NCBI GenBank assembly: GCA_027311485.1
Contig: DAICYU010000009.1
Coordinates: 1 to 21,307, forward strand
Direction of reading: 5' to 3'
Length of the DNA: 21,307 bases
Origin: Acetobacteraceae bacterium
GTDB taxonomy: Bacteria; Pseudomonadota; Alphaproteobacteria; Acetobacterales; Acetobacteraceae
Made by a program: the position numbers and the translations under genes. The notes below the pieces were generated by a model that did not search any database, was not told the origin of the DNA, and worked only from the letters and a program-made list of their open reading frames with translations. Positions within the stretch are counted from its first letter, which is position 1; each line of letters starts with the position of its first letter. Below are positions 14,694 to 21,307 of this stretch, one piece after another.

Positions 14694-14773
14694 AGCTGGC
14701 GTCACTGGCTGATTCAAAGGCAGAACCCTGGCGGACTGCTTGCCGCGCGAGCAACAAGCAGCGAGCAAGCCGG

Positions 14774-15229
14774 TCAGTCGAACGCCATGACCAGGGTCTC
14801 CGCCACCAGGGCCGGCCGGTCGCTGCCTTCGAGTTCGACCGTGCTCTCAAACGTCAGCCGGATCCCGCCCTTGACGTCATCGGCCTGCTTTAGCATCTGG
14901 CGCAGCCGCACCCTGGCGCCAACCGGCACCGGGGCGGTGAAACGCACCTTGTTCGCACCGTAGTTGATGGCGCGCGACGTGTTCCGGATACGATAGACGT
15001 CGTCCCACAGGCGCGGCAGCAAAGACAGCGTCAGGAAGCCGTGCGCGATCGTCTTGCCGCCGGGCATTTCCCGCTTGGCCCGCTCGGTATCGACATGGAT
15101 CCATTGATGATCGCCCGTGGCATCGGCGAAGGCGTTGATCATCGCCTGATCGACGGTCACCCACTGGCTGACGCCCATGTCCTCGCCGACGTGGTTCTTC
15201 ATGTCGGCAGGCCGTTCCACCTCAAGCAT
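14774..15229 (-). CDS. MaoC-like (R)-specific enoyl hydratase/dehydratase (hot-dog fold)
   Basis: 151 residues, the usual size for single-domain MaoC/NodN-type hydratases. The hydratase motif FADATGDHQWIHVD contains the catalytic Asp40 and His45, followed by GGKTIAHGFLTLSLLP, typical of the active-site helix end. It likely hydrates a trans-2-enoyl-CoA (or dehydrates the (R)-3-hydroxyacyl-CoA) in fatty-acid or storage-polymer metabolism. The ATG at 15229 has GAGAGGGG upstream at good spacing; an in-frame ATG nine codons earlier (15256) lies before that site and is less likely. It is divergent from the fatty-acid hydroxylase gene with an 87-base shared promoter region. Confidence 0.9.
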   Translation of the reverse strand: MLEVERPADMKNHVGEDMGVSQWVTVDQAMINAFADATGDHQWIHVDTERAKREMPGGKTIAHGFLTLSLLPRLWDDVYRIRNTSRAINYGANKVRFTAPVPVGARVRLRQMLKQADDVKGGIRLTFESTVELEGSDRPALVAETLVMAFD

Positions 15230-15316
15230 GCTGTTCCCCTCTCCCGGTGTGTCCAAACCCGAACTCTTCCAACACTTACTGACACGATGTAGCCTGGGCC
15301 AAAAGGGAGTACGTCA

Positions 15317-16066
15317 ATGGCCCAGACGACCATGTCGCGGCGCCAGGCCGCGTTCCGGGAGGAGTTCCGTGCCCGCATCGCCCCTGCCTATGCCGGTTGG
15401 GCGCACGTCGCGCTGATCTTCGCGCTGGGCGCCGCCGCCATCTGGTACAGTGCGCGCCAGCTCACCGGTCCGGCCTGGTATGAGTTCCTCGTGATCCCAG
15501 CCGCGTTCTGCATTTCCAACGTATTCGAGTGGTGGATCCACAAGTTCGTGATGCATCGGCCTGTGAAGGGCCTGATGGGCATCTATTCCCGCCATACGCT
15601 GGCGCACCATCAGTTCTTCACCGATGTCGAGCCAGCCTTTGACAATGCGCGGGACTTCCGGATCGTCTTCTTCCCGCCCTATGCGCTGGTCGCTTTCATG
15701 GCGCTGTCGCTGCCGCCCGCAGCGATCCTGATGGCACTCGGCCTGCCGAATGCCGGCTGGCTTCTGCTGATCACCAATGTCGGCCTGTATCTGAACTACG
15801 AGCTGTTTCACTACTGCTGCCATGTCCGCGACGACAGCATCGTCCGGCATATCCCGCTGGTGAACTCGATCCGCCGCCATCACATCGCCCATCACGACCA
15901 GTCGATCATGATGGAGCGGAACTTCAACCTGACCTATCCGATCGCGGACTGGTTTTTTGGCACATCCGACCTGAAATGCGGGCTGCTGAAGCACGTCTTC
16001 AACGGCTACGACACCAGCACCGTCCGGACGGACCTGCATCGGCCACGCGCCGCGGCCGCCGAATGA
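15317..16066 (+). CDS. Fatty acid hydroxylase/sterol desaturase superfamily membrane protein
   Basis: 249 residues with several membrane segments and the full set of histidine boxes for a non-haem di-iron site: HKFVMH (75-80), HTLAHH (93-98), HYCCH (165-169) and HHIAHH (188-193). This superfamily hydroxylates or desaturates lipids, sterol-like terpenoids or carotenoids at the membrane using oxygen; the substrate cannot be told from the motifs. GGGAG precedes the ATG at 15317. The stop overlaps the start of a 63-residue membrane protein (ATGA), and two GMC dehydrogenases follow on the same strand. An operon for hydroxylation followed by alcohol oxidation is therefore plausible. Confidence 0.9.
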   Translation: MAQTTMSRRQAAFREEFRARIAPAYAGWAHVALIFALGAAAIWYSARQLTGPAWYEFLVIPAAFCISNVFEWWIHKFVMHRPVKGLMGIYSRHTLAHHQFFTDVEPAFDNARDFRIVFFPPYALVAFMALSLPPAAILMALGLPNAGWLLLITNVGLYLNYELFHYCCHVRDDSIVRHIPLVNSIRRHHIAHHDQSIMMERNFNLTYPIADWFFGTSDLKCGLLKHVFNGYDTSTVRTDLHRPRAAAAE

Positions 16067-16254
16067 GCGGGACCCGCGCCCGGATCAAGTCCGGCAAGGC
16101 GAGCCTGATCGGCGGCATCGTGGTCGGCTTCGCCGCCTTTGTCCTATGGGCGGCCTGTGCGCATGAACTCGGCGCTGACACCGTGCCCTGGCTGAGTGTT
16201 GGCGCCGTGATTGCTGCCGGCATCGGCACCTGGATCAGGGTGGCCGACCTGTAG
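16063..16254 (+). CDS. Small two-segment membrane protein coupled to the hydroxylase gene
   Basis: 63 residues, no family recognised. It starts with a basic stretch (RARIKSGK), then two hydrophobic helices (about 14-33 and 41-57) joined by a short loop AHELGADTVPW. The ATG at 16063 overlaps the hydroxylase stop by four bases (ATGA), the usual sign of translational coupling. The stop is 27 bases before the first GMC dehydrogenase, which fits an operon member. It could be an accessory subunit of the hydroxylase. A longer in-frame start at 15976 would lie inside the hydroxylase gene and is not preferred. Confidence 0.65.
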   Translation: MSGTRARIKSGKASLIGGIVVGFAAFVLWAACAHELGADTVPWLSVGAVIAAGIGTWIRVADL

Positions 16255-16281
16255 CGAAGGGCGCGTCAGCCCGGGGGAAAC

Positions 16282-17907
16282 ATGCAAGAAGAATATGACT
16301 TCATCGTCACCGGCGCAGGCTCTGCCGGTTGCGCCGTCGCCGCGCGGCTGGCCGAATCCGGGCGGTATCGTGTGCTGCTGCTGGAAGCCGGGCCACCGGA
16401 CAAGAACCCATGGATCCACATCCCCCTCGGCTATGCCAAAACCTATGTCGATGCGCGGGTGAACTGGAAGTTCGAAACCGAGCCACAGCCGCAGATGGCC
16501 AACCGGCGCCTGTACCTGCCACGGGGCAAGACGCTGGGCGGGTCCAGCTCGATAAACGGCATGGTGTATATACGTGGACACCACGGCGACTACGATGAGT
16601 GGCGTCAGCGCGGCTGCACCGGCTGGGACTGGGATTCCGTGCTGCCCTTCTTCAAGAAGGCGGAAAACCAGGTGCGCGGGGCGGATGCGTTCCACGGCAC
16701 GGGTGGACCGCTGCACGTTTCCGACCAGTCCGAGCAGGGCAAGCTCTCACGTGCGGTGCTGGACGCCTGCGTGCAGGCCGGAATTCCGCGCAATCCTGAT
16801 TTCAACGGCGCGCAGCAGGAAGGGTGCGGGTATTACCAGACCACCACCCATAACAGGCGCCGTTGGAGCGCGGCGAAAGCCTACCTCTCCCACCCGCCGG
16901 CAAACCTGACTATCCGGACGAACGCCCACGCCACACGGTTGATCGTTGAAAACGGCCGAGCAACTGGGGTTGCGTATGTGGCATCGGGCGAACGCCGTAT
17001 CAGTCAGGCGCGATGCGAGGTGATCGTGTCCGGTGGCGCCTACGGCTCACCGCAGTTGCTGCTGTTGTCCGGGCTGGGTCCGGCGCAGCATCTGCAGGAC
17101 ATGGGGATCGAGGTCGTCCGCGACATGCCCGCCGTGGGGTCGAACCTGCACGATCATTTCAACACCGCGGCAAGCTGGCGATGCAGCAAACCGATCACGC
17201 TGAACGACATCCAGAACAGCCCGCTGCGCAAAGTCGCCGCGGGCCTCCGCTACGCTTTGTTCCGGTCTGGTCCGATGGCCAGCAACGGCGTCACCGCCGG
17301 ATTGTTCACCCGGTCCGACCCACGGTTGGAGCGGCCGGACATCCAGGTGAACCTGTTCGAGTGGAGCACAAAGGAACGCAGCCGGGATGCGGTGATTCCG
17401 CATCCGTTTCCAGGCTTCACGCTGACACCAGTCCATCTGCGTCCCGACGGCCGCGGCACGGTGCGATTGGGAAGCCGCGATCCGCTGGCATGGCCCGCCG
17501 TCCGGTTCGACTATCTGCGGACCGAATATGACATCCACGCCGCGTTGGCCGGGCTGCGGCTGGCGCGGCAGATCGCGGCGCAGCCGGCGCTGACACCCTA
17601 CGTCGTCAGCGAAACTTTCCCGGGGGTCGATATCGACAGCGACGATGAGCTGCTGGACTACGTGCGCCGCACCGGCGTTTCGAACCAGCATCCGACAAGC
17701 TCCTGCGCCATGGGGGCCGGACCGAACAGCGTCGTCGATCCGCGGCTGCGCGTCCATGGCATCGCCGGGCTGCGGGTCGCGGACGCGTCGATCATGCCGG
17801 TGGCAGTCGGCGGCAATACAAATGCACCGACGATCATGATTGGGGAGAAGGCGGCCGCGATGATCCTGGAGGATGCGAAAGCCGGGACAATCCCCATGGC
17901 GGCCTGA
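16282..17907 (+). CDS. GMC family FAD-dependent alcohol dehydrogenase/oxidase (choline dehydrogenase-like), copy 1
   Basis: 541 residues, full length for the glucose-methanol-choline family. The FAD-binding motif is VTGAGSAGCAVAARL (9-23, GxGxxG) with Glu35 at the end of strand two. PRGKTLGGSSSINGMVYIRG is the GMC signature 1, and SGGAYGSPQLLLLSGLGP is signature 2. The C-terminal catalytic pair is His470 (NQHPTSSCAMG) and Asn514 (GNTNAPT). It should oxidise a primary alcohol, with the respiratory chain or oxygen as acceptor. No signal peptide is seen, so it is cytoplasmic or membrane-associated. GGGGGAAA precedes the ATG. A paralogue of the same length follows 75 bases later, clearly a tandem duplication. 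Confidence 0.93.
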   Translation: MQEEYDFIVTGAGSAGCAVAARLAESGRYRVLLLEAGPPDKNPWIHIPLGYAKTYVDARVNWKFETEPQPQMANRRLYLPRGKTLGGSSSINGMVYIRGHHGDYDEWRQRGCTGWDWDSVLPFFKKAENQVRGADAFHGTGGPLHVSDQSEQGKLSRAVLDACVQAGIPRNPDFNGAQQEGCGYYQTTTHNRRRWSAAKAYLSHPPANLTIRTNAHATRLIVENGRATGVAYVASGERRISQARCEVIVSGGAYGSPQLLLLSGLGPAQHLQDMGIEVVRDMPAVGSNLHDHFNTAASWRCSKPITLNDIQNSPLRKVAAGLRYALFRSGPMASNGVTAGLFTRSDPRLERPDIQVNLFEWSTKERSRDAVIPHPFPGFTLTPVHLRPDGRGTVRLGSRDPLAWPAVRFDYLRTEYDIHAALAGLRLARQIAAQPALTPYVVSETFPGVDIDSDDELLDYVRRTGVSNQHPTSSCAMGAGPNSVVDPRLRVHGIAGLRVADASIMPVAVGGNTNAPTIMIGEKAAAMILEDAKAGTIPMAA

Positions 17908-17982
17908 GCGGCAAGCGGCCCGTTCATTGCCACGGCGGCCTTCCAGCGCAATCCTTCGCTGAACAACACGAAGGGATGCGAC

Positions 17983-19608
17983 GTGCCAGACGATGCCGAC
18001 ACCTACGACTATATCGTAACCGGAGCCGGGTCAGCCGGCTGCGTCCTCGCCGCTCGGCTGACCGAAAGCGGCCGGCATCGCGTGCTGCTGCTGGAAGCGG
18101 GCGGCAAGGACACGAACCCATGGATCCACATTCCCATGGGCTATGCGAAAACCTTCGTCGATCCGAAAGTAAACTGGAAATTCGAGTCCGAGCCCGAAAA
18201 GGAGCTGAACAACCGCACGATGTACCAGCCGCGCGGAAAAGTACTGGGCGGCACAAGCTCCATCAACGGCATGATCTACATGCGCGGCAATGCCGCCGAC
18301 TACGACCAGTGGCGGCAACTCGGCAACGAAGGGTGGGACTACGAATCCGTTCTACCCTACTTCCGCAAGGCCGAGGACAACCAGCGTGGCGCCGATCCGT
18401 ATCATGGCGCCGGCGGGCCATTGCGCGTGTCCGACCAGCCCTATGAATGGGAAATGGCGAAGGCGCTGCTGGAAGCCTGCCAGCAGGCCGGCATCCCATA
18501 TAATCCGGACTTCAACGGCGCTCGGCAGGAAGGCTGCGGCTACTACCAAACGACCACCCGCGACAAGCGCCGCTGGAGCACCGCTGCCGCCTATCTGAAG
18601 ATGGCACGGAAACGGCCGAACCTGGTCATTCAGACGCATGCGCACGCCACCCGCGTGCTGCTTGAAGGCACACGCGCGGTCGGGGTGGAATTCCAGACGC
18701 CGCGCGGCGTGCAGACCGCCCGGGCGGGGCGGGAAGTGATCGTGTCAGGTGGGGCTTATGGATCGCCGCAACTGCTGCAACTCTCCGGCATCGGGCCGGC
18801 GCAGCATCTGACCGATCTTGGCATCCCGGTGGTACTGGACCTTCCCGGCGTCGGGTCTAACCTGCAGGATCATTTCAACACGTATTGTACCTACCGTATC
18901 TCTCGAAACCTGTCGCTGAATGCGCTGCAGTACAGCCTGCCGCACCGGCTGAAGGCCGGCGCGCAGTATGTGCTGTTTCGCACTGGACCGATGACGGGCA
19001 ACGGCATGTATGTCGGCGCGCTGGTGCGCAGCGATCCCCGGCTGGAGCGGCCTGACCTGCAGTTCAACATCTCGGTCTGGAGCACGATCGACCGCACCGC
19101 AAAGGGCATCATCTCCCACCCGTTTCCGGGCATATCGATCAGCCCGGTCCATCTGGCACCGGAAGGGCGCGGCACCGTGCGCCTGCGGTCCCGCGACGCG
19201 CTGGCGCCGCCGGAGATCCGGTTCAATTTCCTGAAGTCCGAGAACGACATGCGCGTGATGGTCGCCGGTGTCCGGATCGCGCGCAGCATTGCCCGCCAGC
19301 ACGCCCTGCCGAAGCTGATCGTGCAGGAGACAGCCCCGGGCTCCGCCATCTACACCGATGACGACATTGCCGCTGACGTGCGGGCCCGCGGGGTTTCCAA
19401 CCTGCACCCGGTGGGCACGTGTGGCATGGGGCGCGGCCCCATGGCCGTGGTTGATCCGCGATTGCGGGTGCACGGGATCGCCGGCCTGCGCGTGGTGGAT
19501 GCGTCCGTCATGCCGGTGATCGTGGCGGGAAATACGAACGCGCCAACCATCATGATCGCGGAGAAGGCATCCGACATGATTCAGGAGGATGCCCAGGTCG
19601 CGGCATGA
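17983..19608 (+). CDS. GMC family FAD-dependent alcohol dehydrogenase/oxidase (choline dehydrogenase-like), copy 2
   Basis: 541 residues, the paralogue of the preceding gene (by eye roughly 60% identical). FAD motif VTGAGSAGCVLAARL, signature 1 PRGKVLGGTSSINGMIYMRG, signature 2 SGGAYGSPQLLQLSGIGP, and the catalytic pair His475 (NLHPVGTCGMG) and Asn519 (GNTNAPT) are all intact. The start is GTG at 17983, supported by AAGGGA six bases upstream; a nearby ATG at 17976 is in another frame. Many differences lie in likely substrate-side segments (for example after NPDFNGA and in the middle of the protein), so the two copies may differ in substrate. Its stop is only 13 bases from the stop of the convergent oxygenase gene. 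Confidence 0.92.
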   Translation: MPDDADTYDYIVTGAGSAGCVLAARLTESGRHRVLLLEAGGKDTNPWIHIPMGYAKTFVDPKVNWKFESEPEKELNNRTMYQPRGKVLGGTSSINGMIYMRGNAADYDQWRQLGNEGWDYESVLPYFRKAEDNQRGADPYHGAGGPLRVSDQPYEWEMAKALLEACQQAGIPYNPDFNGARQEGCGYYQTTTRDKRRWSTAAAYLKMARKRPNLVIQTHAHATRVLLEGTRAVGVEFQTPRGVQTARAGREVIVSGGAYGSPQLLQLSGIGPAQHLTDLGIPVVLDLPGVGSNLQDHFNTYCTYRISRNLSLNALQYSLPHRLKAGAQYVLFRTGPMTGNGMYVGALVRSDPRLERPDLQFNISVWSTIDRTAKGIISHPFPGISISPVHLAPEGRGTVRLRSRDALAPPEIRFNFLKSENDMRVMVAGVRIARSIARQHALPKLIVQETAPGSAIYTDDDIAADVRARGVSNLHPVGTCGMGRGPMAVVDPRLRVHGIAGLRVVDASVMPVIVAGNTNAPTIMIAEKASDMIQEDAQVAA

Positions 19609-19621
19609 GGCAGTGAGACGA

Positions 19622-20323
19622 TCAGGCGGCGTCGTGGAAGATTAGGCCCAGCGTATGCCGCTGGCCGGAAGTGATCCGGCTGACGCCGTGTCGCATGGTC
19701 AGACGATATGATCCTCGGGTGCCCTGCGTCGGGCGCTCGCGCACCGGGAAAATCACTGCTTCCCCCTGTTGCAAGGGCACGACGATACCGCGGGACTGCG
19801 CGCGGGGCCGCTGCTCGACCAGCATGAACTCGCCGCCGGTGAAGTCCCGGCCAGGGGCGCTCAACAACACTGTCACCTGCAAGGGGAAGACGAGCTCGCC
19901 GTAAAGATCTTGATGCAGGCAGTTGAAACCCTCCGGCCCATAGCGCAGCAGCAGCGGCGTCGGGCGAGTCTGTCCGGCGGCATGGCAGCGGGCAAGGTAA
20001 GTATCCAGATCAGGCGGGAACGTGGCGTCCTTACCAAGCACGCGTTGCCAGGCGTTCGCCACCTTGGCAAGCGGCGGATAGAGCGCCGCCCGCAGGTCGG
20101 CTACGGCTTGCGGCAAGGGATAGGTGAAATACTTGTATTCACCGCGCCCATAGGCACGTTGCTCCATGATGATCCGCTTCCGGAAATGCGAATCCTCGTC
20201 ATACAGGTCGGCCAGCGCCTGGCAGGTATCGGGCGGCAGCAGCATCCGCTGAGCGTAGCCACGGCTGGACAAATCCTCCGCGAGGGCGTCTGCAGGCAGG
20301 ACCGATGGATCGATGGCGTTCAT
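19622..20323 (-). CDS. 2OG-Fe(II) oxygenase of the PF09859 type (predicted damaged-nucleic-acid oxygenase)
   Basis: 233 residues. The segment CHAAGQTRPTPLLLRYG (113-129) and LHQDLYGELVFPLQV (136-150) include the iron motif His137-x-Asp139. The distal His is His212 (MRHGVSRI), and Arg222 (SGQRHTLG) is a candidate 2-oxoglutarate ligand. This pattern fits the oxygenase family annotated in Pfam as acting on damaged DNA, a prediction I recall and not a proven activity. YKYFTYPLP (63-71) is also typical. It is cytoplasmic. The ATG at 20323 has only a weak ribosome site (GATGGGCAG). It is divergent from the CsbD-like stress gene, which could place it in the stress response. No ada or alkylation-repair gene is in the window. 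Confidence 0.85.
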   Translation of the reverse strand: MNAIDPSVLPADALAEDLSSRGYAQRMLLPPDTCQALADLYDEDSHFRKRIIMEQRAYGRGEYKYFTYPLPQAVADLRAALYPPLAKVANAWQRVLGKDATFPPDLDTYLARCHAAGQTRPTPLLLRYGPEGFNCLHQDLYGELVFPLQVTVLLSAPGRDFTGGEFMLVEQRPRAQSRGIVVPLQQGEAVIFPVRERPTQGTRGSYRLTMRHGVSRITSGQRHTLGLIFHDAA

Positions 20324-20381
20324 CTGCCCATCTTAGCTGCATCCGAGAAAGCGCACACGTCGCTTTGTGCTTTCGTCACGT

Positions 20382-20406
20382 GCAACCAAATCCGCCTGAT
20401 AGCGTT
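20382..20406 (+). promoter_or_regulatory. Candidate EcfG (general stress sigma factor) promoter of the CsbD-like gene
   Basis: GCAAC (20382-20386), 16 bases, CGTT (20403-20406). The known alphaproteobacterial EcfG consensus is GGAAC-N16/17-CGTT, so there is one mismatch in the -35 part and a perfect -10 part. It lies 29 bases before the CsbD-like start codon, and CsbD-like genes are frequent EcfG targets. Confidence 0.5.
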
Positions 20407-20435
20407 TATGACATTCCCTAACATAGGAGGATTCC

Positions 20436-20666
20436 ATGGACGATCGCGTTGAGGGAACTGCTCGTGACTTCGGCGGCCGTGTTCAGGAAGCTGTCGGCAA
20501 TATGACGGGGGACACGAAGACCCAGGCCCAGGGTTTGTATAATCAGGCATCCGGTCAGGCCCAACAGGCGGCGGGGCAATTCACCGACATGGTGAAGTCG
20601 CAACCCTTGACCGCCGCGCTTGTCGCGCTTGCGGTCGGCTACGTGTTGGGCCGCCTTACGGCTTGA
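20436..20666 (+). CDS. CsbD-like stress protein with a C-terminal membrane-like helix
   Basis: 76 residues. The first part (MDDRVEGTARDFGGRVQEA, then VGNMTGDTKTQAQGLYNQASGQAQQAAG) is the low-complexity, Gln/Ala/Gly-rich helical pattern of CsbD-like proteins, which accumulate under general stress and have no known enzyme activity. Residues 56-74 (PLTAALVALAVGYVLGRLT) form a hydrophobic segment with a glycine pattern, so the protein may attach to the membrane. GGAGG lies five bases before the ATG at 20436. A candidate EcfG promoter is upstream and a textbook terminator follows, so it is probably a single-gene stress transcript. Confidence 0.88.
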   Translation: MDDRVEGTARDFGGRVQEAVGNMTGDTKTQAQGLYNQASGQAQQAAGQFTDMVKSQPLTAALVALAVGYVLGRLTA

Positions 20667-20682
20667 TCCGGCTTTTTAGCAG

Positions 20683-20708
20683 AAAAGGGGGCAGCAGCCC
20701 CCTTTTTT
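20683..20708 (+). terminator. Rho-independent terminator after the CsbD-like gene
   Basis: A run of A's, then GGGGGC (20687-20692), loop AGCA, GCCCCC (20697-20702) and six T's (20703-20708). Flanking A and T runs extend the stem and make it work in both directions. It is the clearest terminator in the window, 16 bases after the stop. Confidence 0.93.
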
Positions 20709-20744
20709 GTGTCCTGATGTCCCCTTCCGTCCAAAGAGGTTTCC

Positions 20745-21307
20745 ATGCCGCCGGCAATCCAGAAGTCACGAATCAGCGAAGGCTCCCCCTATCCGCGCGG
20801 CGCAAACTGGGACGGTCTGGGGGTGAACTTCTCCCTGTTTTCGGCCAATGCCACAAAGGTTGAGCTGTGCCTGTTTGACGATTCCGGGACCACGGAACTC
20901 GAACGGATCGAGCTTCCCGAATACACCAATGAAGTCTGGCACGGTTACCTGCCGGACACCCGTCCGGGCACGGTGTATGGCTATCGCGTGCATGGCCCGT
21001 ACGAGCCAGAAGCCGGCCATCGGTTCAATCCGAACAAGCTCGTCCTGGACCCCTACGCCAAGGCGCACGTGGGCAGCCTGAAGTGGGATCCGGCGGTGTT
21101 CGGCTACGTCATGGGCGAATCCGACCTGACATTCGATGAGCGGGACAGCGCGAAGTTCATGCCGAAGTCGCGGGTCATCGATCCGGCCTTCACCTGGGGG
21201 CGGGAACGTGCGCCCTCCATCCCGTGGGACCGGACGATCGTCTATGAGACCCATGTGCGCGGCTACACCAAGTTGCACCCTGCGGTTCCGGAACCACTAC
21301 GCGGGAC
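20745..21307 (+). CDS. glgX: Glycogen debranching enzyme GlgX, N-terminal part (cut by window end)
   Basis: 187 complete codons are read with no stop up to the window end; the full protein is usually about 700 residues. The N-terminal region has the carbohydrate-binding (CBM48-type) start PYPRGANWDGLGVNFSLFSAN, then VYGYRVHGPYEPEAGHRFNPNKLVLDPYAK and the entry to the GH13 barrel, VYETHVRGYTKLHPAVPEPLRG. These are characteristic of GlgX, which cleaves alpha-1,6 branches left by phosphorylase during glycogen breakdown. AGAGGT lies before the ATG at 20745. The gene starts 36 bases after the CsbD terminator, leaving little room for its own promoter, so expression may depend on read-through or on a promoter inside csbD. 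Confidence 0.93.
   Translation, partial: MPPAIQKSRISEGSPYPRGANWDGLGVNFSLFSANATKVELCLFDDSGTTELERIELPEYTNEVWHGYLPDTRPGTVYGYRVHGPYEPEAGHRFNPNKLVLDPYAKAHVGSLKWDPAVFGYVMGESDLTFDERDSAKFMPKSRVIDPAFTWGRERAPSIPWDRTIVYETHVRGYTKLHPAVPEPLRG

Noticed and set aside
14738..14770. Overlapping inverted repeats TGCTTG/CAAGCA and GCTTGC/GCAAGC just after the MaoC stop
   Set aside because: Arms are short, mutually exclusive and of low complexity; the hairpin at 14675-14693 with a T-rich tract is a better terminator candidate.
20348..20373. Imperfect inverted repeat (AAAGCGCACA and TGTGCTTT) between the oxygenase and CsbD genes
   Set aside because: Arms match only after a two-base insertion, and it overlaps no clear promoter element; too weak to list as a feature.
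1..21307. Mobile element, phage, CRISPR or known defence system
   Set aside because: No transposase, integrase, terminal inverted repeats, spacer array or defence-type ATPase/nuclease motif is seen on either strand.

Overview
The window looks like one chromosomal stretch of a GC-rich alphaproteobacterium. The family mix suggests Acetobacteraceae/Rhodospirillales, but I have no marker gene to prove it. Supporting signs are strong G/C preference at third codon positions, a candidate EcfG-type (alphaproteobacterial general stress) promoter before a CsbD-like gene, a Tat-exported solute-binding protein, and an oxidative gene set (molybdopterin dehydrogenase, GMC dehydrogenases, SDRs). I see no tRNA or rRNA gene, CRISPR array, insertion sequence, integrase or phage gene.

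Layout. (1) 1-2200: a short luciferase-like flavin oxidoreductase gene (minus strand) diverges from an exported beta-propeller protein (plus strand). The last third of the flavin enzyme looks foreign: about 44 residues read like an FtsX/MacB-type ABC permease. (2) 2228-6977, all minus strand: a creatininase-family hydrolase; then a two-subunit molybdenum hydroxylase of isoquinoline-oxidoreductase type (2Fe-2S subunit and Moco subunit, ATGA overlap); then a DUF3429 membrane protein and a C-factor-like SDR (TAATG overlap). (3) 7094-10788: a cytoplasmic-looking HtrA-like protein with a PDZ domain but all three catalytic positions replaced; a Wzx-type flippase meeting it tail to tail with no spacer; a structured 296-base intergenic stretch; and a PAPS-type sulfotransferase. 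(4) 10944-13183: a secreted S10 serine carboxypeptidase translationally coupled to an SDR, preceded by a 22-bp tandem direct repeat. (5) 13334-15229, minus strand: an orphan ABC solute-binding protein and a MaoC-type dehydratase, probably separate transcripts because a terminator-like hairpin lies between them. (6) 15317-19608, plus strand: a fatty-acid hydroxylase/sterol-desaturase protein, an overlapping 63-residue membrane protein, and two tandem paralogous GMC dehydrogenases, probably one operon. (7) 19622-21307: a PF09859-type 2OG-Fe(II) oxygenase, a CsbD-like stress protein with a textbook terminator, and the start of glycogen debranching enzyme glgX, cut by the window end.

How the genes may work together: region 6 looks like an oxidation module, with membrane hydroxylation of a lipid or terpenoid-like substrate followed by alcohol oxidation by two GMC enzymes. 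The MaoC and SDR genes nearby fit fatty-acyl or alcohol catabolism. Flippase plus sulfotransferase would fit a sulfated surface glycan or lipid, but no glycosyltransferases are present to support it. These pathway links are inference. The best leads for something new are the active-site-less HtrA/PDZ protein, the chimeric flavin enzyme, the 22-bp tandem repeat, and the GMC pair with its small membrane partner.
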